Position numbers and translations under genes: made by a program
From: an uncultured Eubacteriales bacterium
GTDB lineage: Bacteria > Bacillota > Clostridia > Oscillospirales > Oscillospiraceae
Reading direction: 5' to 3'
Assembly (NCBI GenBank): GCA_900546515.1
Contig: URDG01000007.1
Span: forward strand, 12,127-76,126
DNA: 64,000 nt
Notes under the pieces: model-generated
Told to the model about the DNA's origin: nothing
What the model saw: only the letters and a program-made list of their open reading frames with translations
The model's database searches: none
In this document: positions 44,544-51,576 of the stretch, piece by piece
Layout of the letters: each line of letters starts with the position of its first letter
Numbering within the stretch: position 1 is the first letter of the stretch

Positions 44544-46219
44544 AAAAGAAAATCATTTCCGCGCTGCTTGCTGCGTTGATGCTGCTTTCACTTGCAGCTT
44601 GCGGTACAGCACAACAGACAGCAGCATCTGCGACCGTTCCCCCGGCAGCAGAACAGACCGAGACTCCCGCCGAAAGCACATTTGCTATCGAACAAATCAT
44701 TGTAGGTACCACCGCCGCAATAGAAACGGCAACGAGAGACGAATATGCCTTTGACATGCTTGCAAGCGGAGTATCCGAACCGCCGCTTGTGTGGCAGGAT
44801 GATGTTGGCAATTATCACTCGCTGCTTGCGGATTATGAGACTGACGACGCAGTTACATGGACATTTACCGTCATAGACGGCATGAAATGGTCTGACGGTG
44901 AGCCTGTGACGGCCGAAGATATTCTCTTCACTCTCAATTATGAAGATTCCAACGGAAGCGCAAATTTCGTTGAGCAGACAGATAAAGACGGGAAAGTAAC
45001 TGCCGCCCGATATACTGGCTATGTCATATCTGACGACGGTCGGAGTATTTCTCTCACGCTTGCTTCTCCTAATGTGCGTATGCTCAGCAATATGACGTCT
45101 TTCCGTGTCATGCCTCAACATATTTATGATGGTAAGGATAGTGTCAGTGAGGATGAGTCCCGCGTAGGCTGCGGTCCTTACATATTTGACAGCTTCAATA
45201 AAGAAGCCGGTACGATCTCCTTCACCGCCAATCCCAATTATCCTACCCAACCCAATGTCGGAAAGATAGTATATCGTCTCTTTGGTAATGACGATACAAT
45301 GTATATGGCTTTACAGAACGGCGATATTGATATGGTATGGAACTACTCAAGCGGTGTTCCCGCAGCATATCAGGATGTCCTTGCTACCGATACCGGAGTA
45401 GCATTTGAAAGTCTCGCCGCCGCAAATGCTCCTGCCGTACTTGCTTTCAACAATGCAAATGGACCATTTGCAGATGAAAACCTCCGCAAGGCTGTTTCAT
45501 TTGCGCTGAATTACGAAACATTTAAAGAGTATTTCGGAAGCGCTTATGCGGAAGTGCCCAACCGCGGCTTTGTCCCTCCCACCACCGTGGGCTATAAGGA
45601 TACCGACAAGCTGGTTCAGAATACCGAGCTCGCGGCAAAATATATGGCCGATGCAGGCTTCATTGAGAAAAACGGCGATGGTTTTTATATCAACGCAGAC
45701 GGTGACGTTGCCGGCTTTACCCTGACTGTTAATGCAGGCAAGGAAGCCCACGTAGGTTATGCAGAGCTTATCAAAACCCAACTTGAGGAATTCGGTATCA
45801 AAGTTGAGCTTGACGCTATTGACAGCGACTCCTATAACGCTAAGACCAGCAACAAGTTCTCTGAAAACAACATAACCATGGAAGCCGCAATATATGGCTA
45901 TACCGCGGCCGGAATGGGAATGATGGCAGGTCTTGCAACTATCTATGTTGATGGTACTCACGCCGTCCAAGGCGGCTGTCAGGTATTTGACGAAGAGTTC
46001 CTTGATATCGTCAGCGAAATGAAAGCTGCGGTAAATCTTGACGATTACTGCGCAGGCGCGGCAAAAATTCAGGATTACTATGCCGAGCATACACCGCTCA
46101 TCGCCCTTTACTGGGACAGCATGATACTTGCCCACAGCGCAGCTCTGGACAACTTCACCATTGATGCCGTGTTCGGGCTGAACAACATCAACAACTGGTA
46201 TACCATCACCGCAAAGTAA
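44540..46219 (+). CDS. Opp/Nik-type substrate-binding lipoprotein
   Basis: A 559-residue family 5 binding protein. Lipobox LAAC (Cys near residue 21) after the signal peptide, a Thr/Ala/Pro-rich linker to about 50, then the SBP_bac_5 fold with WTFTVIDGMKWSDGEPVTAED and RVGCGPYIFDS. Paralogous to the 36410 protein but of distinct sequence, so the two importers may bind different ligands. Coupled to the ATPase gene by ATGA. Confidence 0.9.
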   Translation: MKKKIISALLAALMLLSLAACGTAQQTAASATVPPAAEQTETPAESTFAIEQIIVGTTAAIETATRDEYAFDMLASGVSEPPLVWQDDVGNYHSLLADYETDDAVTWTFTVIDGMKWSDGEPVTAEDILFTLNYEDSNGSANFVEQTDKDGKVTAARYTGYVISDDGRSISLTLASPNVRMLSNMTSFRVMPQHIYDGKDSVSEDESRVGCGPYIFDSFNKEAGTISFTANPNYPTQPNVGKIVYRLFGNDDTMYMALQNGDIDMVWNYSSGVPAAYQDVLATDTGVAFESLAAANAPAVLAFNNANGPFADENLRKAVSFALNYETFKEYFGSAYAEVPNRGFVPPTTVGYKDTDKLVQNTELAAKYMADAGFIEKNGDGFYINADGDVAGFTLTVNAGKEAHVGYAELIKTQLEEFGIKVELDAIDSDSYNAKTSNKFSENNITMEAAIYGYTAAGMGMMAGLATIYVDGTHAVQGGCQVFDEEFLDIVSEMKAAVNLDDYCAGAAKIQDYYAEHTPLIALYWDSMILAHSAALDNFTIDAVFGLNNINNWYTITAK

Positions 46220-46242
46220 TACGTGCCTAAGGAGGCATACCT

Positions 46243-47220
46243 ATGAAAAGATACATAAAGAGCATATTGACTGCATTGGTGTGCTTCCTTATCGTTATTG
46301 TTTTCAATTTTTTCCTGCCGCGTATGCTGCCAGGCGACCCGGTAGCATACCTGACAGGATTTGCCGAAGAGGATATGACGCCGAATCAGTACCGTCACTA
46401 TTACAATGCACTGCATCTTGGAGAAAGCCTGCCGGTACAGTTTGGATACTACATTCAATCCCTCCTCGACGGGAGCTTTGGCTACTCATTCAAGAAGGAC
46501 TGCCCAGTGTCCGTTCTCATCGCGGCAAGGCTCAAATTCACATTGCAAATAACCGTTCCAAGCGTGCTTTTCAGCACGCTTATCGGTCTTTTCTGGGGTA
46601 TCCAATGCGGCTATAAAAAGGACGGGATATTTGACAGGCTATCAAGTGCGTTTGTAATAGTGCTCAACGCCGTGCCGTCATTTATAATAGGTCTGTCGCT
46701 GATGATTCTGCTTTGTTTTAAAAATCGCTGGTTTCCTTATACAGGGCTTAATGCTCCGGATATCACAGCGGGAACAGCCGCTTATCTCGCCGACAGAATA
46801 CACCATCTTTTTCTCCCTGTGCTGACGCTTACCATAGCTGCTACCCCTTCGCGTTTTCTTCTGATGCGTAATACAGTGAGTCAGGCAGCCGAGGAGAAAT
46901 ACGTCTTGTATGCGAAGGAGCGCGGTTTGCCTGATCGAACAATCAAATTCAGTTATATCCTGAAAAACATTGCACAGCCTTTCATTGCTATGGTTGGTAT
47001 GAGCGTAAGCCTGTGCGTTGGCGGATCGGTCGTTATTGAAAATATTTTTTCAATCAACGGAATGGGAGTACTGCTGACCGATGCGGTCTACACCCTCGAC
47101 TACCCGCTGATGCAAGGGATACTGTTTGTAACGACATCTATAATGGCGCTTTCAATAATCACGACAGATATGGTCTGTATTCTCATTGACCCCAAAGTCA
47201 GACTGGGGGCATCAATATGA
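46243..47220 (+). CDS. Opp/Nik-type permease, B-subunit
   Basis: A 325-residue permease. FFLPRMLPGDPVAYL after the first helix is the OppB/NikB signature. The coupling segment YVLYAKERGLPDRTIKFSY is near residue 220, and the ENIFSINGMGVLLTDAV segment lies before the last helix. Ribosome site AAGGAGG 9 nt upstream. Overlaps the C-subunit gene by ATGA. Confidence 0.92.
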   Translation: MKRYIKSILTALVCFLIVIVFNFFLPRMLPGDPVAYLTGFAEEDMTPNQYRHYYNALHLGESLPVQFGYYIQSLLDGSFGYSFKKDCPVSVLIAARLKFTLQITVPSVLFSTLIGLFWGIQCGYKKDGIFDRLSSAFVIVLNAVPSFIIGLSLMILLCFKNRWFPYTGLNAPDITAGTAAYLADRIHHLFLPVLTLTIAATPSRFLLMRNTVSQAAEEKYVLYAKERGLPDRTIKFSYILKNIAQPFIAMVGMSVSLCVGGSVVIENIFSINGMGVLLTDAVYTLDYPLMQGILFVTTSIMALSIITTDMVCILIDPKVRLGASI

Positions 47221-48029
47221 AGCTGAAAAGACTTCTTCCTCTTACTGTGGGGCTTGCCGTGCTGACAGTATTTATTGTTGTGGCATTTTTCCCTCATTTG
47301 TTCACTCCCTACGGGCAGAAGGAAATGTTTAAGGCATGGCTGACTTCCACAGCAGAGCATCTTCTTGGGACTAATTCTCTTGGCTATGATATATATACGG
47401 AGCTTATATATGGAACGCAGGAGACACTGCTTGTAGGTATTGCCAGCAGTGCAGCCGCCCTTGCACTTGGCACAGTGATCGGTTCGTTGTCTACGCTGAA
47501 AGGTTTTGTCGGTGTGATATTCAACGGGCTTATCAACGTGTTCGTTCTGCTCCCTAAGCTCATAACTCTCATAGTGCTTGCAAGCTTTGTAGGCGGTTCT
47601 GTCAAAAATCTTATAATACTTATCGCAGTCTTCAGTTGGGTCGGCGTCGCACGCAGTATTCGCTCCAAGGTCATTCATTTGAATGCACAGCCTTTTATAG
47701 AAAACTGCATTATTCAAGGTTACAGTAGCTTTCATATTATATTTCGCCATATTCTTCCGAACCTATACGATATTCTTATGGCAAAATTTCTTCTGAGTAT
47801 AAACAGCTGTATTATGATGGAATCTACTCTCAGCTTTCTCGGTTTCGGCGACCTATACCATCCAACATGGGGAACGATGATCAACTTTGCATATAAGCGC
47901 GGGGCATTTATACGGGGTGCATATAACTACTTGCTGTCGCCCGGCATCTGCATAGTTCTTCTTTCTCTAGCCTTTTATTTAATAAGTCTGTATTTCGAAC
48001 AGCGCATGAAGCTAATATCAGGCAGGTAA
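47217..48029 (+). CDS. Opp/Nik-type permease, C-subunit
   Basis: A 270-residue permease with six helices. HLLGTNSLGYDIYTELIYG is the C-subunit signature after the first helix, followed by the core with SILSFLGFG-type loop (here ESTLSFLGFGDLYHPTWG). With the B-subunit and the D/F ATPases it completes the second Opp/Nik-type importer of the regulon. Start ATG overlaps the B-subunit stop. Confidence 0.9.
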   Translation: MKLKRLLPLTVGLAVLTVFIVVAFFPHLFTPYGQKEMFKAWLTSTAEHLLGTNSLGYDIYTELIYGTQETLLVGIASSAAALALGTVIGSLSTLKGFVGVIFNGLINVFVLLPKLITLIVLASFVGGSVKNLIILIAVFSWVGVARSIRSKVIHLNAQPFIENCIIQGYSSFHIIFRHILPNLYDILMAKFLLSINSCIMMESTLSFLGFGDLYHPTWGTMINFAYKRGAFIRGAYNYLLSPGICIVLLSLAFYLISLYFEQRMKLISGR

Positions 48030-48037
48030 TAATTATA

Positions 48038-48811
48038 GTGAAATACTTTGATGATATACATGCATCTTGGCAAAGCCAACTTGCCGGGATTGCCGTGGAG
48101 ATAAACGACTCCGTCGATGTAAGAACTGCAAAAAAGTCGGTCGACACTGCGGAAGGTCTTGCCGCTTTAGGAGACGCTTTGACAAAGCAGCTTCGATACC
48201 GTGAGGCTGCCGAAGCATATAATGACGCATTGCAGCTTAAGCCTAATGATCCGAGTTTGCTGCGCCGCAGAGCCGGCAGATATATTTCTACCTTGCAATG
48301 TGCGAAAGCCCTTGAAGACTTTGAACGATGTATGGTAATGGGCGGAGATAGGCTGGATATTCTGTACCGTATTGGCTTGTGCCGCTACCTCATGCATCAG
48401 TATGCCTCGGCATGCGAAGCGTTTTTAGCCTGTTTCGAACTCTGCGATGATGAGATGGGCATTGCGGTGATGTATTGGCACACTCTATGTTCATACAAGC
48501 TTGAACATACTGCTGCGCTGCTCGTAAAATATCACGCGGGGATGGCTGTCGGACACCATACAGCCTATGAGAAAGCAGTGAGCGTATTTGCCGGAGCGCG
48601 GAGCTTTGATGATGCGTATCATGAAGCTCTTAATGAGAATAACGATCTTGAGAGTGTAATAACACTATACGGGCTATGCATATATGCCTCCTATTCAGAA
48701 CAGAGCAGCTGTGCTAGGAAAATCATGGAACAGATACTTCAACGGGACGGCTTCTGGCCGTCCTATGCATACCTTGCTGCTTGGAACGATAGTTTTAATT
48801 TTACTGAATGA
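48038..48811 (+). CDS. TPR-repeat protein, last gene of the plus operon
   Basis: A 257-residue soluble protein with a GTG start and weak ribosome site. The EGLAALGDALTKQLRYREAAEAYNDALQLKPNDPSLLRRRA stretch (about 38-80, quoted here only by its opening EGLAALGDALTKQL) is a clear tetratricopeptide unit; at least two more degenerate helix pairs follow. TPR proteins mediate contacts between proteins. The opening KYFDDIHASW recalls the first residues of the pair-1 methyltransferase in the same operon (EYFDDIAECW). Its partner is unknown. Confidence 0.65.
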   Translation: MKYFDDIHASWQSQLAGIAVEINDSVDVRTAKKSVDTAEGLAALGDALTKQLRYREAAEAYNDALQLKPNDPSLLRRRAGRYISTLQCAKALEDFERCMVMGGDRLDILYRIGLCRYLMHQYASACEAFLACFELCDDEMGIAVMYWHTLCSYKLEHTAALLVKYHAGMAVGHHTAYEKAVSVFAGARSFDDAYHEALNENNDLESVITLYGLCIYASYSEQSSCARKIMEQILQRDGFWPSYAYLAAWNDSFNFTE

Positions 48812-48812
48812 A

Positions 48813-48852
48813 AATAGTGCCAGATCCCCCGGTAGGGGTTCTGGCACTATTT
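48813..48852 (+). terminator. Terminator of the plus operon
   Basis: Stem AGTGCCAGA-CCCC with GGGG-TCTGGCACT around a short loop, followed by TTTAT. Its C/G centre looks like the operator core but is a hairpin arm. Confidence 0.7.
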
Positions 48853-48996
48853 ATCCAGATTTTCGGCAGATTTCTCTGTGATTTATAAATCAACTTTGAC
48901 ACGCTTTTGTTTCACTACACAGATTGCAAAAAAGTGTTCTATACCCGAGTTTCTTTTTTGGTAAACATGTCGAATGTTGAGAAGATTTCCATTATT

Positions 48997-49040
48997 ATCC
49001 CCGGCGGGGGCTTGCTACGCAACATCTGAAATTCTATACT
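48997..49040 (+). promoter_or_regulatory. CsoR-type operator-promoter, site D
   Basis: AT, CCCCGGCGGGGGC (13 nt), TTGCTA (-35), 17-nt spacer, TATACT (-10). Drives two small membrane-protein genes. Confidence 0.78.
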
Positions 49041-49090
49041 TATAAACAAGAAAGGCTTTCGAGAAAAGCCGGAATATAGGAGGAAATACT

Positions 49091-49504
49091 ATGGCATGTT
49101 TTTTGGTTCCAGCGGCTGAAGCAGTTGTTGTCACTGCAGTTGCATACGGTATGAAAGCAAAAGAGAAGAAAGCACCCACTCTCAATGACTCTGCTATCGA
49201 AGAAGCTGCCAATGCTGTTGAGGATGTCAAGATTGCAGTTTCCACCAAACTTATGTGGCTTGCAAATCTTTTGTGGGGCGGCTGCCTGCTTTTGTGCTAT
49301 GAGCATATCTGGCACGGCGAGGTTGTTCCATGGTTCCCGTTCCTCACAGCAATGGCAAGTCCTGATGAGACAAGCGTAATGCTCTCTGAAATGCGTTCCG
49401 TAGGCGGGATGATGGCAATCGAAATAACGGTAGTTTGGGTACTCATCGTTCTTGTTGCAAATGCTATCGTAAAGCGCAAGCCCCCTGTATCTGCTACGGC
49501 GTAA
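49091..49504 (+). CDS. Small membrane protein of the metal-linked regulon
   Basis: A 137-residue protein with three hydrophobic segments: about 1-21, 52-68 and 105-127. Between the second and third lies CYEHIWHGEVVPWFPF, with Cys, His and acidic residues that could ligate metal near the membrane surface. The middle loop (KAKEKKAPTLNDSAIEE) is charged and cytoplasmic by the positive-inside rule. Ribosome site AGGAGG. First of two genes under site D; I do not recognise the family. A channel or accessory transporter role is speculation based on co-regulation. Confidence 0.6.
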   Translation: MACFLVPAAEAVVVTAVAYGMKAKEKKAPTLNDSAIEEAANAVEDVKIAVSTKLMWLANLLWGGCLLLCYEHIWHGEVVPWFPFLTAMASPDETSVMLSEMRSVGGMMAIEITVVWVLIVLVANAIVKRKPPVSATA

Positions 49505-49518
49505 CGGAGGATTTAATC

Positions 49519-49830
49519 ATGACTCTTCTTATAACTCTCTTCGCCGCAATAATTTGTACCGTCATATGGTACAAGGGCTACAATAAAGACCTGCGCATAG
49601 GTACTCTCTGCTGGATATACTGGGGTGCATCGCTGATGTGGTTCATTGATGCATGCTTTGAGTATGCCGAGTTCCATGCAGAATTCTTCACGCCGGCTCC
49701 CGTGGATATGCTCAATGACGCATACCTCGGATTGTCCGTTGTTGCGCTCGGTCTTGTCGTATGGCTTGTTATTCTGCTCATTAAGGATCCCCGAGGAACT
49801 GTCAAAGCAGCTCTCACCAAGAAAAACTGA
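49519..49830 (+). CDS. Second small membrane protein under site D
   Basis: A 103-residue protein with three helices (about 1-18, 30-45 and 70-92). The loop after helix 2 has FIDACFEYAEFHAEFF, again with Cys, His and acidic residues. The ATG is preceded by CGGAGGATTTAATC and lies 28 codons inside a longer ORF. It ends in a Lys-rich tail. Likely partner of the 49091 protein; no family recognised. Confidence 0.6.
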   Translation: MTLLITLFAAIICTVIWYKGYNKDLRIGTLCWIYWGASLMWFIDACFEYAEFHAEFFTPAPVDMLNDAYLGLSVVALGLVVWLVILLIKDPRGTVKAALTKKN

Positions 49831-49852
49831 ATTTCCACTTTCACCTCTTTTC

Positions 49853-49888
49853 CCGGTATGCTTCTGTATTGAATCATGCCGGGATTTT
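49853..49888 (+). terminator. Terminator after the small membrane-protein pair
   Basis: CCCGGTATG pairs with CATGCCGGG (one wobble), followed by a T-rich run ATTTTTTAT. Confidence 0.75.
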
Positions 49889-49988
49889 TTATACGGAGAG
49901 ACTTATGTATATTATTAGGTTGTGCCACGAGGGTTTGAAATAGAAAAAGATTTACATCTTTTCGTGGAAATTGAATATTGCCTCTAAA

Positions 49989-50047
49989 ATGCACTTAGGG
50001 GTGAACCGTCCAGCAAACACCTGCTCGCAGTTCACCCCTAAGTGCAT
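49989..50047. repeat. 18-bp perfect inverted repeat with 23-nt spacer
   Basis: ATGCACTTAGGGGTGAAC at 49989-50006 is repeated in inverse at 50030-50047. No T-run follows, so it is not a standard terminator. It sits at the change from the metal regulon to the mobile-element genes. Confidence 0.7.
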
Positions 50048-50090
50048 TCTGCACAACTTTAGTCCTTTACCGCCCATCCACGCCCCTCCC

Positions 50091-50110
50091 GTTCTGAATT
50101 TTGACTTTTT
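50091..50110 (+). repeat. Left copy of 20-bp inverted repeat
   Basis: GTTCTGAATTTTGACTTTTT; its exact reverse complement occurs at 50946-50965. The copy also forms a local 13-bp hairpin with 50110-50122. Confidence 0.85.
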
Positions 50111-50532
50111 CAAAATTCAGAATAAGGAACTATTACATAACCATCAACAGCGAAAAAATCTGTGTTTCCGAGGAAGTATACAACGTTTACCGCCAAATGA
50201 GGCGGCATGAACGCACGCTGGCCGAGAAAGATTCCCGCAACTTTGTATTGAAGTATGAGGACTTTGCAGATGGAGAGATTACCGGTGAGGAGCAGATATA
50301 CGATTTCTTGCAGCCGAGCGTTGAAGAGCTTGCGTTAACGAACATTATTTACCGCAAGCTACACAGGGCTATTGAGATGCTGCCGCAAGCAGAAAAGGAG
50401 TTGATCTCAGATTTGTATTTCAACGGTTATTCAATGCGCACGATTGCAGAAAAGCAGGGTGTAAGTCACATGACAATACAACGCCAAGTTCAAAAAATCC
50501 TTGCAAAATTAAAAAATTTTATAAAAAGTTGA
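50101..50532 (+). CDS. Sigma-70 region 4-like HTH protein of mobile elements
   Basis: A 143-residue reading frame similar in form to the small sigma-like regulators of Tn916/Tn1549-type elements. The YYITINSEKICVSEEVYNVY opening (near 11-30) is typical, and a C-terminal sigma-70 region 4 HTH (LYFNGYSMRTIAEKQGVSHM and following) is near 110-135. The start is uncertain: the frame opens with TTG inside the inverted repeat, while relatives usually start just before YYITIN, where only ATA or similar codons with AAGG upstream occur here. The original start may have been altered by the repeat. Confidence 0.75.
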   Translation: MTFSKFRIRNYYITINSEKICVSEEVYNVYRQMRRHERTLAEKDSRNFVLKYEDFADGEITGEEQIYDFLQPSVEELALTNIIYRKLHRAIEMLPQAEKELISDLYFNGYSMRTIAEKQGVSHMTIQRQVQKILAKLKNFIKS

Positions 50533-50564
50533 AAAAAACTGTTACAAGCCCCCTCCGAACTCGC

Positions 50565-50940
50565 TTAAGAAGTGAGGGGATAAATTATCACCCCTCGGTG
50601 TACCTTGACAAACACCGGGGCAACCGGTCATATCCGGCTACTGAATAACATCAGTGAATGTACGAGCGAGACGAAGGATGCGCCAGAACTCACCTGTGCG
50701 GGAAACCGCATCAATCGACGGCCATAAGGTGACGAGCGGGTCAGTCCATTCAAAAGCGGCCTTGGCAAGCCGCGCGCCATGACTGCATTCACGCAGGTAC
50801 TCCTGTCCAGCCACAGCTTTCAGGCAACGGGGGCAGCTCGGAGAGATCCTCGGAGGGGTGAAATTCCCGTGCGCAGCGCCAGCTGCGGTTCAGTAGTCCG
50901 CCCGACCTGGGGAAGTAGTGTCGAATACAGGTTAGCAAAA
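50565..50940 (+). ncRNA. Candidate structured RNA, about 375 nt
   Basis: ORF-free, GC-richer than its flanks and full of local pairings: GAGGGGAT/ATCACCCCTC (50574-50596), CCCC-CGGTG/CACCGGGG (50591-50620), TGCGG-GAAA-CCGCA with a GNRA tetraloop (50697-50710), GCGGCCTT/AAGCCGC (50757-50774) and CGCAGC-GCCA-GCTGCG (50872-50887). It lies between the sigma-like gene and the right inverted repeat. I considered a HEARO-like (IscB omega-type) RNA or another ornate element RNA; no IscB ORF follows. Strand is assumed from the neighbouring genes. Confidence 0.45.
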
Positions 50941-50945
50941 ATCCA

Positions 50946-50965
50946 AAAAAGTCAAAATTCAGAAC
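50946..50965 (-). repeat. Right copy of 20-bp inverted repeat
   Basis: AAAAAGTCAAAATTCAGAAC, exact reverse complement of 50091-50110. Together they bracket an 875-bp unit with the sigma-like gene and the candidate RNA. Confidence 0.85.
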
Positions 50966-51013
50966 AATGGCAGCCGGTGTTATACATCGGCTGCCGCATT
51001 ATCAGGAGGAAAC

Positions 51014-51439
51014 ATGGAAAATGAAAAATCTACATTGACCGTGCTCATGGTCGAGCCGGGCAAAGCTCCGTATCAGGCTGCTATCGGCGCAGATCTCAAG
51101 TCTTTGCAGCAGGTGGTCGGCGGGTACATAGAATCAATCTCGCCCTACGATGACCCCGTCGCAATCATCTGCAATGAAGAAGGCAAGCTTGAACAACTCC
51201 CGTTCAACCGTGGGCTGCGTGATGAGTTAGGCAATCTCTATGACTATATCGCCGGTAACTTTATGATCGTAGGTCTCGGAGAAGAAGATTTCACATCGCT
51301 GCCGCCGGAGTACATAGAGAAGTATTCTCAGCTCTTCGCTCAGCCCGAAATCCTCAACATTGCAAACGGCAGGTTTGAAGTTTTGCCGGATACGTCCTTT
51401 GAACAGCAAGAATCTGAAGAACCGAATATGAGCATGTAA
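51014..51439 (+). CDS. DUF3846 domain protein of mobile elements
   Basis: A 141-residue acidic protein. The segment around LQQVVGGYIESISPYDDP and ICNEEGKLEQLPFNRGLRD matches DUF3846, a family often found in conjugative elements of Firmicutes. The C-terminus is Glu/Asp-rich. Ribosome site CAGGAGG. It leads the pilus gene cluster, separated by 11 nt from a small basic ORF. No function is known. Confidence 0.75.
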   Translation: MENEKSTLTVLMVEPGKAPYQAAIGADLKSLQQVVGGYIESISPYDDPVAIICNEEGKLEQLPFNRGLRDELGNLYDYIAGNFMIVGLGEEDFTSLPPEYIEKYSQLFAQPEILNIANGRFEVLPDTSFEQQESEEPNMSM

Positions 51440-51450
51440 AGGAGACCATT

Positions 51451-51576
51451 ATGGGAAAGAAAAACCGCCACAAATGCAAAGCACCGTACCGCGCACCGCC
51501 GCAGTGCGGTAAGTACCAGAAGAAGCTCATGAAAGCCGCCGCAGATGAGCGGCAGAGAAAAAGAAGGAGGTCGTGA
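51451..51576 (+). CDS. 41-residue basic protein
   Basis: A very short, strongly basic protein (Lys/Arg-rich ends, two Cys at positions 9 and 19, and RQRKRRRS at the C-terminus). AAGGAG lies 8 nt before its ATG, and it overlaps the next gene by GTGA, so it is likely translated and may help couple translation of the adhesin gene. Not recognised. Confidence 0.5.
   Translation: MGKKNRHKCKAPYRAPPQCGKYQKKLMKAAADERQRKRRRS

Noticed and set aside
48826..48839. C/G-tract similar to the operator core after the plus operon
   Set aside because: It is the arm of a terminator hairpin, lacks the AT-13 nt-TT geometry and has no -35/-10 behind it.
50855..50880. GGTGAAATTCC segment suggesting a cobalamin riboswitch
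   Set aside because: The other required boxes, including the GCCACTG type segment, are missing, and the following gene is an element protein, not a B12 gene.
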